This document shows positions 1 through 5,841 of a DNA stretch of 6,692 bases, one piece after another. This stretch comes from Leucobacter sp. (GTDB lineage: Bacteria; Actinomycetota; Actinomycetes; Actinomycetales; Microbacteriaceae): contig JAPSIU010000152.1 in the NCBI GenBank assembly GCA_031178565.1, positions 1-6,692 on the forward strand, in the 5' to 3' direction. Made by a program: the position numbers and the translations under genes. Numbering within the stretch: position 1 is the first letter of the stretch; every line of letters starts with the position of its first letter. The notes under the pieces were generated by a model. The model was given only the letters and a program-made list of their open reading frames with translations. It had not been told where the DNA came from and did no database searches.

Positions 1-653
1 GCTCCTCCAGCGTTCCCGCGGACCGGGAGCAGACGATCAATGAGATCGGTGCGGTGCTCGTGCGGCCCGAGTATCTGAGCGGTTACCAGCGGGCACGGCT
101 GCTCGAACTGTTCGCGACGCGCTATGCGGACCCAGACGCCGACTTCGCGGAGGTGGCAGGCGCCTTCCGCAAGCGCGACGCCGAGTTGCTCTCGGGCGTG
201 CACGCCATCAGCACCGATCACACGCAGCTCGTGGGCACCTCGTCCCGCGTTCCGGTGCAGCTCTACAACTCGCTCCCGTTCGACGCGCTCGTCAGCGTCC
301 AGGTCGTTCCGTCCTCGGCCGCGCTCACCGTCTCCGAGCGGCGCTTCGCCGACGTCGTGGTACCCGGCGAGGGGAACGAGCGGGTCCTCGTCCCCGTGCG
401 CAGCAGGGTCTCCTCGGGGGAGTCCGGCCTCGTGGTGAGCATCGCGGACCGGACGGGAGACCTCACCGTGTACACCGGCACGATCTCGATCTCGATCCGC
501 AGCAGTGTCGAGGCGATCGCCATCTGGACGCTCGGGGTCCTCGCCGCCCTGCTGCTCGGCTTCGGGACCTGGCGCAGCGTGCGGCGTCGAGCGCGATCGT
601 CGGAGGCAACCGCCGGGTCCGACGCGGAAGCCCTCGAGGGGACGCCGGAATAG
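1..653 (+). CDS. DUF6049-like membrane-anchored protein, C-terminal part (5' end outside window)
   Basis: The frame is open from base 3 to the TAG at 651-653, giving 216 residues of a protein whose start lies left of the window. A GTG at 54 is only an internal codon: the frame runs on upstream and no ribosome site precedes it. The fragment has an alpha-helical first part (about residues 1-70), then a beta-rich domain (about 78-165) rich in Val and Ser, of the kind seen in the C-terminal domain of actinobacterial DUF6049 envelope proteins. One hydrophobic helix follows (about 171-189, nt 513-569), then an Arg cluster and a short acidic tail. This predicts a large extracytoplasmic part with the C-terminus in the cytoplasm. 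The family sits near murJ and trxB in many actinobacteria (Rv3909 occupies this place in M. tuberculosis), but its function is not established. The family call rests on architecture and location. Confidence 0.72.
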   Translation, partial: SSSVPADREQTINEIGAVLVRPEYLSGYQRARLLELFATRYADPDADFAEVAGAFRKRDAELLSGVHAISTDHTQLVGTSSRVPVQLYNSLPFDALVSVQVVPSSAALTVSERRFADVVVPGEGNERVLVPVRSRVSSGESGLVVSIADRTGDLTVYTGTISISIRSSVEAIAIWTLGVLAALLLGFGTWRSVRRRARSSEATAGSDAEALEGTPE

Positions 654-667
654 CACGACCCTAGGAT
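639..667 (+). promoter_or_regulatory. Possible overlapping housekeeping promoter of trxBA
   Basis: TAGGAT at 662-667 resembles a -10 box, a form often seen in actinobacteria (4 of 6 to TATAAT). Seventeen bases upstream lies GGGACG (639-644), which keeps only the central GAC of TTGACA. It would overlap the SigR-type element and start transcription around 673-676. A vegetative promoter plus a stress promoter is the known arrangement at Streptomyces trxB. The -35 is weak, so this is tentative. Confidence 0.35.
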
Positions 668-672
668 GGGTT
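647..672 (+). promoter_or_regulatory. SigR/SigH-type (disulfide stress) promoter of trxBA
   Basis: GGAAT at 647-651 and GTT at 670-672 are separated by exactly 18 bases. This is the consensus reported for Streptomyces SigR and, in looser form, Mycobacterium SigH, which control thioredoxin genes. The downstream genes are trxB and trxA, the classic targets. The GGAAT box contains the first T of the upstream gene's TAG stop, so the promoter starts inside the preceding reading frame. Transcription would begin roughly at 678-682, leaving a leader of about 50 bases. The sigma factor and its anti-sigma factor are not in this window, so the assignment rests on motif plus target. Confidence 0.75.
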
Positions 673-716
673 GTAACACTCGGAGCGGCCGCGGCCGCCA
701 CCCCTGACCACAACCC
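668..716. repeat. Nested, co-centred inverted repeats in the trxB leader
   Basis: GCGGCCGCGGCCGC at 685-698 is a perfect 14-bp palindrome. It is flanked by the arms GGGTTGT (668-674) and ACAACCC (710-716), which are exact reverse complements. The centres of the two repeats fall within half a base of each other. The left arm overlaps the GTT box of the SigR-type promoter. The inner palindrome would lie in the early transcribed leader, where it can fold a short GC hairpin. There is no T run after it, so it does not look like a terminator for the upstream gene. It could be a protein-binding site or an mRNA-leader structure, or have no function. Confidence 0.45.
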
Positions 717-730
717 GTGCGAGGAGCCCC

Positions 731-1684
731 ATGCACCAGATCATCATCATCGGATCCGGCCCCGCCGGCTTCACCGCCGCGATCTACGCGGCCCGGGCCG
801 GACTGAAACCGCTGCTCTTCGCGAGTTCCGTGGGCATCGGCGGCGAACTGATGAACACCACCGACGTCGAGAACTTCCCCGGCTTCCCCGAGGGCGTCCA
901 GGGGCCCGACCTCATGCAGAAGATGCAGGAGCAGGCGGAGCGCTTCGGCACCGAGGTCGTCTACGACGACATCGTCGAGGTCGACTTCTCGGGCGAGGTG
1001 AAGCGCGTGACCTCCGGGGACGGCGCCGTGCACGAGGCGCAGACCGTGATCTACGCGACCGGATCGGCGTACCGCAAGCTCGGGATCGAGGACGAGGATC
1101 GCCTCTCGGGCCACGGCGTCTCCTGGTGCGCGACGTGCGACGGGTTCTTCTTCCGCGAGAAGACGATTGCGGTCGTCGGCGGAGGCGACTCCGCGATGGA
1201 GGAGGCGACGTTCCTCACCCGCTTCGCGGACAAGGTCTACATCATCCACCGCCGCGAGGAGCTCAAGGCCTCGAAGATCATGCAGCAGCGCGCCTTCGAC
1301 AACGAGAAGATCGAACTCGTCTGGAACTCCGAGATCGCGGCGATCCACGGCGAGACCGAGCTCACCGGCGTCACGCTGCGCAGCACCGCGGACGCCTCGG
1401 AGCGCGAGCTGGCCCTCGACGGGCTCTTCATCGCGATCGGCAACGACCCGCGCACCCACCTGGTCCACGGCAAGCTCGAGCTCACCGCGGAGGGCACCAT
1501 CGCCGTGGAGGGCCGCAGTTCCCGCACGTCGGTCCCGGGCGTCTTCGCCGCCGGCGACGTGACGGACCCCACCTACCGCCAGGCGGTCACGGCCGCCGCG
1601 TCGGGCACGATCGCGGCCCTGGACGCCGAGCACTACATCGCCGCGCTCCACCAGGAGCAGGCAGCCGCTCTCGCCGCGGTGTGA
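731..1684 (+). CDS. trxB: Thioredoxin-disulfide reductase TrxB
   Basis: This cytoplasmic FAD enzyme passes electrons from NADPH to oxidised thioredoxin. The 317-residue length is normal for the low-molecular-weight type. In order it shows the FAD-binding GSGPAG at residues 8-13, the redox pair Cys133 and Cys136 in WCATCDG, the NADPH-binding GGGDSAMEEA at 150-159 with the phosphate-binding HRR at 173-175, and the C-terminal FAD motif FAAGDV at 272-277. All key residues are present. The ATG at 731 follows GAGGAG (721-726), and the dinucleotide-binding fold begins within ten residues, so the start is secure. trxA follows after 31 bases, and both genes sit between the SigR-type promoter and the 2052-2092 terminator, implying one redox-responsive operon. 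Nothing about the gene is abnormal. Confidence 0.97.
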   Translation: MHQIIIIGSGPAGFTAAIYAARAGLKPLLFASSVGIGGELMNTTDVENFPGFPEGVQGPDLMQKMQEQAERFGTEVVYDDIVEVDFSGEVKRVTSGDGAVHEAQTVIYATGSAYRKLGIEDEDRLSGHGVSWCATCDGFFFREKTIAVVGGGDSAMEEATFLTRFADKVYIIHRREELKASKIMQQRAFDNEKIELVWNSEIAAIHGETELTGVTLRSTADASERELALDGLFIAIGNDPRTHLVHGKLELTAEGTIAVEGRSSRTSVPGVFAAGDVTDPTYRQAVTAAASGTIAALDAEHYIAALHQEQAAALAAV

Positions 1685-1701
1685 ACCACCAGTTGTGAAT
1701 C

Positions 1702-1710
1702 GAGAAGGAG
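1702..1710 (+). promoter_or_regulatory. Ribosome binding site that fixes the trxA start
   Basis: GAGAAGGAG ends five bases before the ATG at 1716. An in-frame GTG at 1695 lies upstream of this site and would add seven residues, but nothing suitable precedes it. The ATG is therefore the start. Confidence 0.8.
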
Positions 1711-1715
1711 TCATC

Positions 1716-2039
1716 ATGAAGGAACCCATCAACGTCGACGAGCAGACCTTCGATAAGGTCGTACTGCAGAGCGAGGTTCCGGTCCTCGTCGATTTCTGGG
1801 CCGAGTGGTGCGGCCCGTGCCGCGCCGTCGCACCGGTCCTCGCCCAGATCGCGGCCGAGCAGGAGGGCAAGCTGGTCATCGCGAAGCTCAACGTCGACGA
1901 GAATCCGAACCTGGCGGCTCAGTACCGCATCACGTCCATTCCGGCCATGAAGGTCTTCAAGGGCGGCGAAGAGGTCCGGGAGATCATCGGAGCCATGCCG
2001 AAGCCCATGATCGAGGAGCACCTGAACGGGATCATCTAG
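1716..2039 (+). CDS. trxA: Thioredoxin TrxA
   Basis: This small cytoplasmic disulfide reductase is kept reduced by the TrxB encoded just upstream and supplies electrons to ribonucleotide reductase, peroxiredoxins and methionine sulfoxide reductases. The 107 residues match the usual size. The active site WCGPC is at residues 31-35 (Cys32, Cys35), the buried Asp is at 26, and the cis-proline is at 76 in SIPAM. The fold is complete, from the N-terminal strand through to the C-terminal helix. The ATG at 1716 is chosen over the GTG at 1695 because it has a strong ribosome site at proper spacing. It lies 31 bases after the trxB stop, with no promoter seen between them, so it is probably co-transcribed. 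A strong terminator follows 12 bases after the stop. Confidence 0.96.
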   Translation: MKEPINVDEQTFDKVVLQSEVPVLVDFWAEWCGPCRAVAPVLAQIAAEQEGKLVIAKLNVDENPNLAAQYRITSIPAMKVFKGGEEVREIIGAMPKPMIEEHLNGII

Positions 2040-2051
2040 ATCCTCGTCCCC

Positions 2052-2092
2052 GCGGGGGGTCACTATCGAACGCGATAGTGACCCCCCGCTTT
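2052..2092 (+). terminator. Rho-independent terminator of trxBA
   Basis: Two perfectly complementary 17-base arms (2052-2068 and 2073-2089, left arm GCGGGGGGTCACTATCG) enclose the loop AACG, and TTT follows at 2090-2092. The position 12 bases after the trxA stop supports termination of the plus-strand unit. On the minus strand it lies past the SRPBCC stop at 2130 and could block transcription there too, though no T run follows on that side. Confidence 0.88.
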
Positions 2093-2129
2093 CGTCGGAC
2101 GACGAACCAGTCGGTTCACCGGGATCGGG

Positions 2130-2582
2130 TCAGGCGCGCTCCGCCAGCGCGGCGAGGCGGTCGACGGACGCGCGCAGCGCTTCAGACGTCGTCGCGCGGG
2201 CGCGCTCGATCCGGCTCGGATCACTCAGCATCGTCCAGTCGTAGCTGTGGCGCACGAGCGTGCGTCCGTTCGGCATCGGCTCGAGCTCCCAGCGCCAGAG
2301 GTGGCCCGGCGGCGGCTCGCCGACGGGGGAGGGCCGCCACGCGATCCTCCGCCCCTCCTCGAACTCCACGACATGATTCTCGCGCTGCTGATCTCCGTGG
2401 GTGAGCCGCATCACGAAAACATCCCCGACCGCGCGCACGCGCTGTCCCGGGGCGGCTTCCGCGAGGTTGTCGTTCCCATCCCAGCGCGGCTGCTGCGACG
2501 GGTCCGCGATGAACTCGAAGATCGTTTCCGCATCGGCCGCGATCTCCCGCTCGGCCGAGACCACTCTGCTCTCTTCACCCAT
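2130..2582 (-). CDS. SRPBCC-domain (polyketide cyclase/START-like) protein, function unknown
   Basis: The 150-residue product has the layout of a single SRPBCC domain. It has a first strand (about residues 7-15), a helix pair with IFEFIADPSQQPRWDG (21-36), a curved sheet through residues 50-115 with conserved-looking Trp and His (LWRWEL 95-100, RHSYDW 111-116), and a long C-terminal helix (123-149) that would close a hydrophobic pocket. Such proteins bind small hydrophobic ligands or act as cyclases; the ligand here cannot be told. The ATG at 2582 is chosen; a GTG at 2600 would add six residues, and a GTG at 2564 would trim six. None has a convincing ribosome site, so the start is uncertain and leaderless translation is possible. 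It lies 87 bases downstream of parB on the same strand, so read-through from the par genes is possible. No signal peptide or membrane segment is seen. Confidence 0.82.
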   Translation of the reverse strand: MGEESRVVSAEREIAADAETIFEFIADPSQQPRWDGNDNLAEAAPGQRVRAVGDVFVMRLTHGDQQRENHVVEFEEGRRIAWRPSPVGEPPPGHLWRWELEPMPNGRTLVRHSYDWTMLSDPSRIERARATTSEALRASVDRLAALAERA

Positions 2583-2621
2583 GCCGTCAGTCAAGCACAC
2601 CCTGCGCGAGGGGAGAAGGGG

Positions 2622-2638
2622 TCGCCCGCCGCGGGCGA
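2622..2638 (-). terminator. Weak hairpin after parB, possible terminator
   Basis: Complementary 7-base arms (2622-2628 and 2632-2638) around a 3-base loop lie about 32 bases past the parB stop. On the minus strand they are followed by ACCCCTTCTCCCC, which is pyrimidine-rich but not a proper T run. It could partly end the par transcript before the SRPBCC gene. The region is very GC-rich, so chance hairpins are common. Confidence 0.3.
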
Positions 2639-2669
2639 ACTCACCGGACGACCCGCCGAGGCCCGCGGC

Positions 2670-3671
2670 CTATCCGAAGCCCGGGTCGTCCAGCTCCGCG
2701 AGGATGCGCTTCAGGTCCGCGATCGTCGCGAAGTCGATGATGATCTGACCCTTCTTCGCCCCGAGCTTCACGGCGACGCGGGTGTCGAACCGGTCCCCGA
2801 GGCGTTCGGCGATCTCGCCCAGCTGCGCCTGCACCCCGCCCGCGCGGGGCTTCGGAGCCTTGCGCTTGGGTTCCTCGGCCGCGGCGGCCTCGGCCGCGCG
2901 AACGGAGAGCCCCTCGTTCACGATCTTGTCCGACAGCCGCTGCATGGAGTCGGCGTCGCCGTCGAGCGAGAGGATCGCGCGCGCGTGACCCGCGGAGAGC
3001 ACGCCGGCCGCGACACGAGCCTGCACCGGCTCGGGCAGCTTGAGCAGTCGGATCGTGTTCGAGATCTGAGGCCGCGATCGGCCGATGCGCTCCGCGAGCT
3101 GCTCCTGCGTGATCCCGAAGTCCGAGAGGAGCTGCTGGTAGGCGGACGCCTCCTCGAGGGGATTGAGCTGCGCGCGGTGCAGGTTCTCGAGCAGCGCGTC
3201 GCGCAGCATGTGCTCGTCGGCCGTGCTGCGGATGATCGCGGGAATGGCCTCGAGCCCCGCGCGCTTCGACGCCCGCAGGCGTCGCTCACCCATGATGAGC
3301 TCGTACCGCGGACCCTCGCTCGGGGTCGGCTCGATCTCGCGCACGACGATCGGCTGGAACACTCCGAACTCGCGCACGCTGTGAGTGAGCTCGTCGAGCG
3401 CCTCCTCGTCGAACTCCGTGCGCGGCTGCAACCGGTTCGGAACGATGTCCGCGACCGGCAGACGCGTCAGACGCGCACCGGGAACCTCCTGCAGTTCCGG
3501 CTCGGAAGCCCCGGGCTCCGGCGACGCGTCGACCGGGGACTCCTGCACCTCAGCCACGGAGCTCCCGTTCATCGGGAAGAAAACATCGACCGGTCGCTCG
3601 CCGCTGGACGGCGCCTGCGGGATCAGCGCGCCGATTCCACGCCCCAGACCCCCTCGTTTCTTCGTCGCCAT
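2670..3671 (-). CDS. parB: Chromosome partitioning protein ParB
   Basis: ParB binds parS, closes into a CTP-dependent clamp and spreads along DNA to form the partition complex moved by ParA. The 333-residue product shows the N-terminal ParA-contacting patch GGLGRGIGALI (7-17), a low-complexity acidic linker (about 20-65), the CTP-binding/CTPase domain (about 70-170) with GERRLR at 128-133 and ENLHR at 162-166, and a helix-turn-helix for parS recognition (about 187-212, TQEQLAERIGRSRPQISNT). A basic linker follows (268-276), then the C-terminal dimer domain (about 282-328). All hallmarks of a functional chromosomal ParB are present. The start is ATG 3671: GGAGGAG (3679-3685) sits seven bases upstream, whereas the in-frame TTG at 3677 is only one base from it. 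parA stops two bases before this ATG, suggesting translational coupling. Confidence 0.96.
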   Translation of the reverse strand: MATKKRGGLGRGIGALIPQAPSSGERPVDVFFPMNGSSVAEVQESPVDASPEPGASEPELQEVPGARLTRLPVADIVPNRLQPRTEFDEEALDELTHSVREFGVFQPIVVREIEPTPSEGPRYELIMGERRLRASKRAGLEAIPAIIRSTADEHMLRDALLENLHRAQLNPLEEASAYQQLLSDFGITQEQLAERIGRSRPQISNTIRLLKLPEPVQARVAAGVLSAGHARAILSLDGDADSMQRLSDKIVNEGLSVRAAEAAAAEEPKRKAPKPRAGGVQAQLGEIAERLGDRFDTRVAVKLGAKKGQIIIDFATIADLKRILAELDDPGFG

Positions 3672-3673
3672 CT

Positions 3674-4603
3674 TCAAGCTCCTCCGTCGATTTCGTTCTC
3701 CGTCTCATCCGCCTCGGGTGCTCCCGGGCCTCGCTCCGCCATCTCCGCCGCCGCTTCGAGATAGGCGAGCGCTCCAATCGAGCCCCCGTCGTAGGCGTGC
3801 ACCGTCTGTCCGTAGCTCGGAGCCTCCGATATCCGGACCGAACGCGGAATCACGGCGTTCAGCACCTCCCGCGGGAAGTGGGATCGCACCTCGCCCGCCA
3901 CTTCCTGGGCGAGGTTGGTGCGCGCGTCGTACATCGTCAACAGGATCGTGGACACCCGGAGACCGGGATTCAGGTGCTTCTGGATGAGCTGGATGTTGCC
4001 GAGCAGCTGGCTCAACCCTTCGAGGGCGTAGTACTCGCACTGAATCGGGATCAGTACCTCGTCGGCGGCGACGAAGGCGTTGACCGTGAGCAGACCGAGC
4101 GACGGCGGGCAGTCGATGAAGACGTAGTCGTACCGGCGGTCCGACTCCTCCAGAAACGCGTGGAGAGCCGTGCGGAGCCGCTGCTCGCGAGCCACGAGCG
4201 ACACGAGCTCGATCTCGGCGCCCGCGAGGTTGATGGTCGACGGTACGCAGAACAGGTTCTCGTGGTCGCTCGTCGGCTGCAGCGCGTCCTGGAGTCCGCT
4301 GTCGCCCAGGAGCACGTCGTACACGCTCGTCACCTCGGGGCGGTGGGGCACCCCCAGCGCCGTCGATGCGTTGCCCTGCGGATCCAGGTCGATGACGAGG
4401 ACGTTCGCCCCTCGACGCGCCAGCGCCGAGGCCAGGTTGACGGTCGTCGTGGTCTTTCCCACGCCGCCCTTCTGATTCGAGACCGTGACGACCCGCGTCG
4501 CCTCGGGCAGTGGGGAGACCGTCTCGGCCAGGCGTCGGCGTCGGCGGATCTTATCGACGAGGTGGTCGCCGACGAGTGATTTTTCCACTTCAGCCATGTC
4601 CAT
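3674..4603 (-). CDS. parA: Chromosome partitioning ATPase ParA
   Basis: ParA is a deviant Walker-type ATPase that binds the nucleoid as an ATP dimer and moves ParB-parS complexes after replication. In the 309-residue product, the Walker A box KGGVGKTT is at 45-52 with the signature Lys45 and catalytic Lys50. DLDPQGN (switch I) is at 72-78 and the Walker B FIDCPP at 162-167. A basic N-terminal stretch RRRRR (20-24) and the C-terminal SVRISEAPSYGQ (255-266) are typical of chromosomal Soj-type proteins. The tail (290-309) is acidic. The start is unsettled: ATG 4603, ATG 4597 (two residues shorter) and TTG 4606 are all possible, and none has a ribosome site. rsmG ends 45 bases upstream and parB follows at two bases, so parA-parB form a tight pair. 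Confidence 0.95.
   Translation of the reverse strand: MDMAEVEKSLVGDHLVDKIRRRRRLAETVSPLPEATRVVTVSNQKGGVGKTTTTVNLASALARRGANVLVIDLDPQGNASTALGVPHRPEVTSVYDVLLGDSGLQDALQPTSDHENLFCVPSTINLAGAEIELVSLVAREQRLRTALHAFLEESDRRYDYVFIDCPPSLGLLTVNAFVAADEVLIPIQCEYYALEGLSQLLGNIQLIQKHLNPGLRVSTILLTMYDARTNLAQEVAGEVRSHFPREVLNAVIPRSVRISEAPSYGQTVHAYDGGSIGALAYLEAAAEMAERGPGAPEADETENEIDGGA
3679..3685 (-). promoter_or_regulatory. Ribosome binding site of parB inside the end of parA
   Basis: GGAGGAG on the minus strand lies within the last codons of parA, seven bases before the parB ATG at 3671. It decides that start over the TTG at 3677 and fits coupled translation of the two partition proteins. Confidence 0.75.
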
Positions 4604-4606
4604 CAA

Positions 4607-4612
4607 CTTTAA
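4607..4612 (-). promoter_or_regulatory. Possible -10 box just before parA (leaderless transcript?)
   Basis: On the minus strand TAAAGT (4612-4607) fits the TAnnnT form of a -10 box in otherwise GC-rich DNA. A transcript from it would start near 4602-4597, almost on the parA ATG codons, which lack a ribosome site. No clear -35 is seen. Leaderless mRNAs are common in actinobacteria, which makes this plausible but unproven. Confidence 0.3.
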
Positions 4613-4648
4613 GGCATGCCGCGGGGTCGCCGTGAGGTCGGGGGCCCC

Positions 4649-5299
4649 TCATCGCGCGACCCTGGCGCGAAACACGCGTGTCGTCTCGGTGAGGAGGCCC
4701 GCACCGAGCTCCTCGACCGCGATGTCGCGCACCCGGTGCTTCCGCAGCGCCTTTCCGGCCGCATCGATCTCGTCGTCGATCGCCGCACCCTTGAGGAACA
4801 GCATCTCACCGCCGTCGCGCAGGAGGGGAGCGGTCAACGGCACGAGCTTCCGGAGCGCCGTCACCGCACGCGCCGTGATCTGGTCCACCTCGAAGGCGCC
4901 GTGGAACTCCTCCGCACGACCGCGCCGCACCTCGGCATTGCTCAGACCGAGACGCTCGATCTGCTCGTTCAGCCAGTTGCACCGACGCTCCATGGGTTCG
5001 ATCAACAGGAAGCCGGCATCGGGACGCACGATGGAGAGGACGAGCCCGGGCATACCCCCGCCCGTTCCGATGTCCGCCACGCGCGCACCGCTCTCGATGA
5101 GCGGCGACAGCACCGCGCTGTTGAGCAGGTGCCGCGTCCACAGCCTGGGCGGCTCGAGCGGGCCGATCAGTCCGAGCTCCTCGCCCCGGACCCCCAGATC
5201 CTCGGCGAAAGCGCGCAGCACATCGATCCGCTCGCCCGCGATCTCCGCGGCGGCACTCGGTTCCGTCTCGATCCCCGCTGTCCCCGAGCCGTACTGCAC
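4649..5299 (-). CDS. rsmG: 16S rRNA (guanine-N7)-methyltransferase RsmG (GidB)
   Basis: RsmG uses S-adenosylmethionine to methylate N7 of G527 (E. coli numbering) in 16S rRNA; its loss is known to give low-level streptomycin resistance. Counted from GTG 5299 (216 residues), the conserved LWTRHLLNS region is at 53-61, the AdoMet-binding DIGTGGGMPG at 76-85, IEPMERR at 100-106, RAVTAL at 144-149 and FLKG at 168-171. The size is close to the E. coli enzyme (207). Two starts compete. GTG 5299 has GGAGG five bases upstream and is preferred; GTG 5320 adds seven residues but has no ribosome site and lies within the parS sequence. A CTG at 5329 is also in frame. The gene sits 31 bases after jag with parS between, and 45 bases before parA, the usual actinobacterial order. 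Confidence 0.93.
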   Translation of the reverse strand: MQYGSGTAGIETEPSAAAEIAGERIDVLRAFAEDLGVRGEELGLIGPLEPPRLWTRHLLNSAVLSPLIESGARVADIGTGGGMPGLVLSIVRPDAGFLLIEPMERRCNWLNEQIERLGLSNAEVRRGRAEEFHGAFEVDQITARAVTALRKLVPLTAPLLRDGGEMLFLKGAAIDDEIDAAGKALRKHRVRDIAVEELGAGLLTETTRVFRARVAR

Positions 5300-5312
5300 G
5301 GGCTCCTCCGAT

Positions 5313-5328
5313 GGTTTCACGTGAAACA
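5313..5328. other. parS centromere site (ParB-binding), 15/16 match
   Basis: GGTTTCACGTGAAACA differs from the universal bacterial parS TGTTTCACGTGAAACA only at the first base. The inner 14 bases (5314-5327) are a perfect palindrome. It fills the junction between the jag stop (5331) and rsmG. It is the only such site visible in the window, and the parB gene lies about 1.6 kb away on the same strand as rsmG. ParB is expected to nucleate here and spread over the neighbouring genes. Other parS copies probably lie outside the window. Confidence 0.93.
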
Positions 5329-5330
5329 GC

Positions 5331-5834
5331 TCAGCCGCGGCTGATCACGAGGCGACGGTCCCGGCCCTCGCCGCGCGACTGCGAGAAGTACCCGCGCTCG
5401 GCGACCTGATCGTGCACGAGCTTGCGCTCGTACGAGGACATGGGCTCGAGCTCGACCTGCTCGCGCCCCGCGGCGATCTGCGCGATCGCCCCGTCGACCA
5501 TACGCTTGAGCTCGGTCTCCCGCGCGCTGCGGGACCCCCCGATGTCGATGATGAGCCGCGAGAACCGGCCGGTCTTCGCCTGCACCGCGAGACGGGTGAG
5601 ATCCTGGAGCGCCTGCACCGCATCGGGGGAGGCCAAGCGGTCGAGGTCTTCGTCGCCGCCCGTCACCGACACGTAGGCCCGTCCGTTGGCGACGTCGATG
5701 TCGATGTCGCCGTCGAGATCGGCGATGTCGAGCAGTCCCTCGATGTAGTCCGCCGCCAGGTCGCCGTCGGCCTCGAGCTCCTCGAGGCTGAGATCCTCGT
5801 GCTCCCGGTCGTCTCCTGCGCGCTCAGTAGTCAC
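5331..5834 (-). CDS. jag: Jag/KhpB-type RNA-binding protein (KH and R3H domains)
   Basis: The 167-residue product belongs to the cytoplasmic Jag (SpoIIIJ-associated, KhpB) family, single-strand nucleic-acid-binding proteins that in other Gram-positives work as small-RNA chaperones and affect cell elongation. An acidic N-terminus (1-25) precedes a KH-like domain (about 26-100, including IDIDVANGRAYVSV). The R3H domain (about 105-167) has the typical ELEPMSSYERKLVHD (128-142) and a Gly/Arg-rich end. The long N-terminal Jag_N domain of some Firmicutes is absent, as is usual in actinobacteria. The start is GTG 5834, with GAGGG (5839-5843) four bases upstream; that site overlaps the yidC stop, so the two are likely coupled. 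The stop at 5331 abuts the parS site. Confidence 0.93.
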   Translation of the reverse strand: MTTERAGDDREHEDLSLEELEADGDLAADYIEGLLDIADLDGDIDIDVANGRAYVSVTGGDEDLDRLASPDAVQALQDLTRLAVQAKTGRFSRLIIDIGGSRSARETELKRMVDGAIAQIAAGREQVELEPMSSYERKLVHDQVAERGYFSQSRGEGRDRRLVISRG

Positions 5835-5841
5835 TGTGCCC

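Noticed and set aside
263..1891. 542-codon open frame on the minus strand opposite the DUF6049-like gene, trxB and trxA
   Set aside because: It lies antisense to two genes with complete catalytic motifs, its product is Arg/Asp/Val-rich low-complexity sequence typical of a GC-rich shadow frame, and it spans several unrelated genes.
2106..2118. Short inverted repeat GAAC/GTTC near the convergence of trxA and the SRPBCC gene
   Set aside because: Four-base arms are too short to support a hairpin or binding site, and the strong terminator at 2052-2092 already explains this gap.
2247..3764. 505-codon open frame on the plus strand opposite the SRPBCC gene and parB
   Set aside because: It is a shadow frame created by high-GC codon use. 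It crosses two genes and an intergenic gap and has no ribosome site or recognisable domain.
4581..4589. DnaA-box-like TTTTCCACT near the 5' end of parA
   Set aside because: It matches only 7 of 9 bases of TTATCCACA, is single, and lies within parA codons. There is no cluster or AT-rich stretch, so there is no origin in this window.
4641..4648. GGGGCCCC palindrome just after the rsmG stop
   Set aside because: It is an 8-bp self-complementary run with no loop or T run. It is expected by chance in this base composition and is not a credible terminator.
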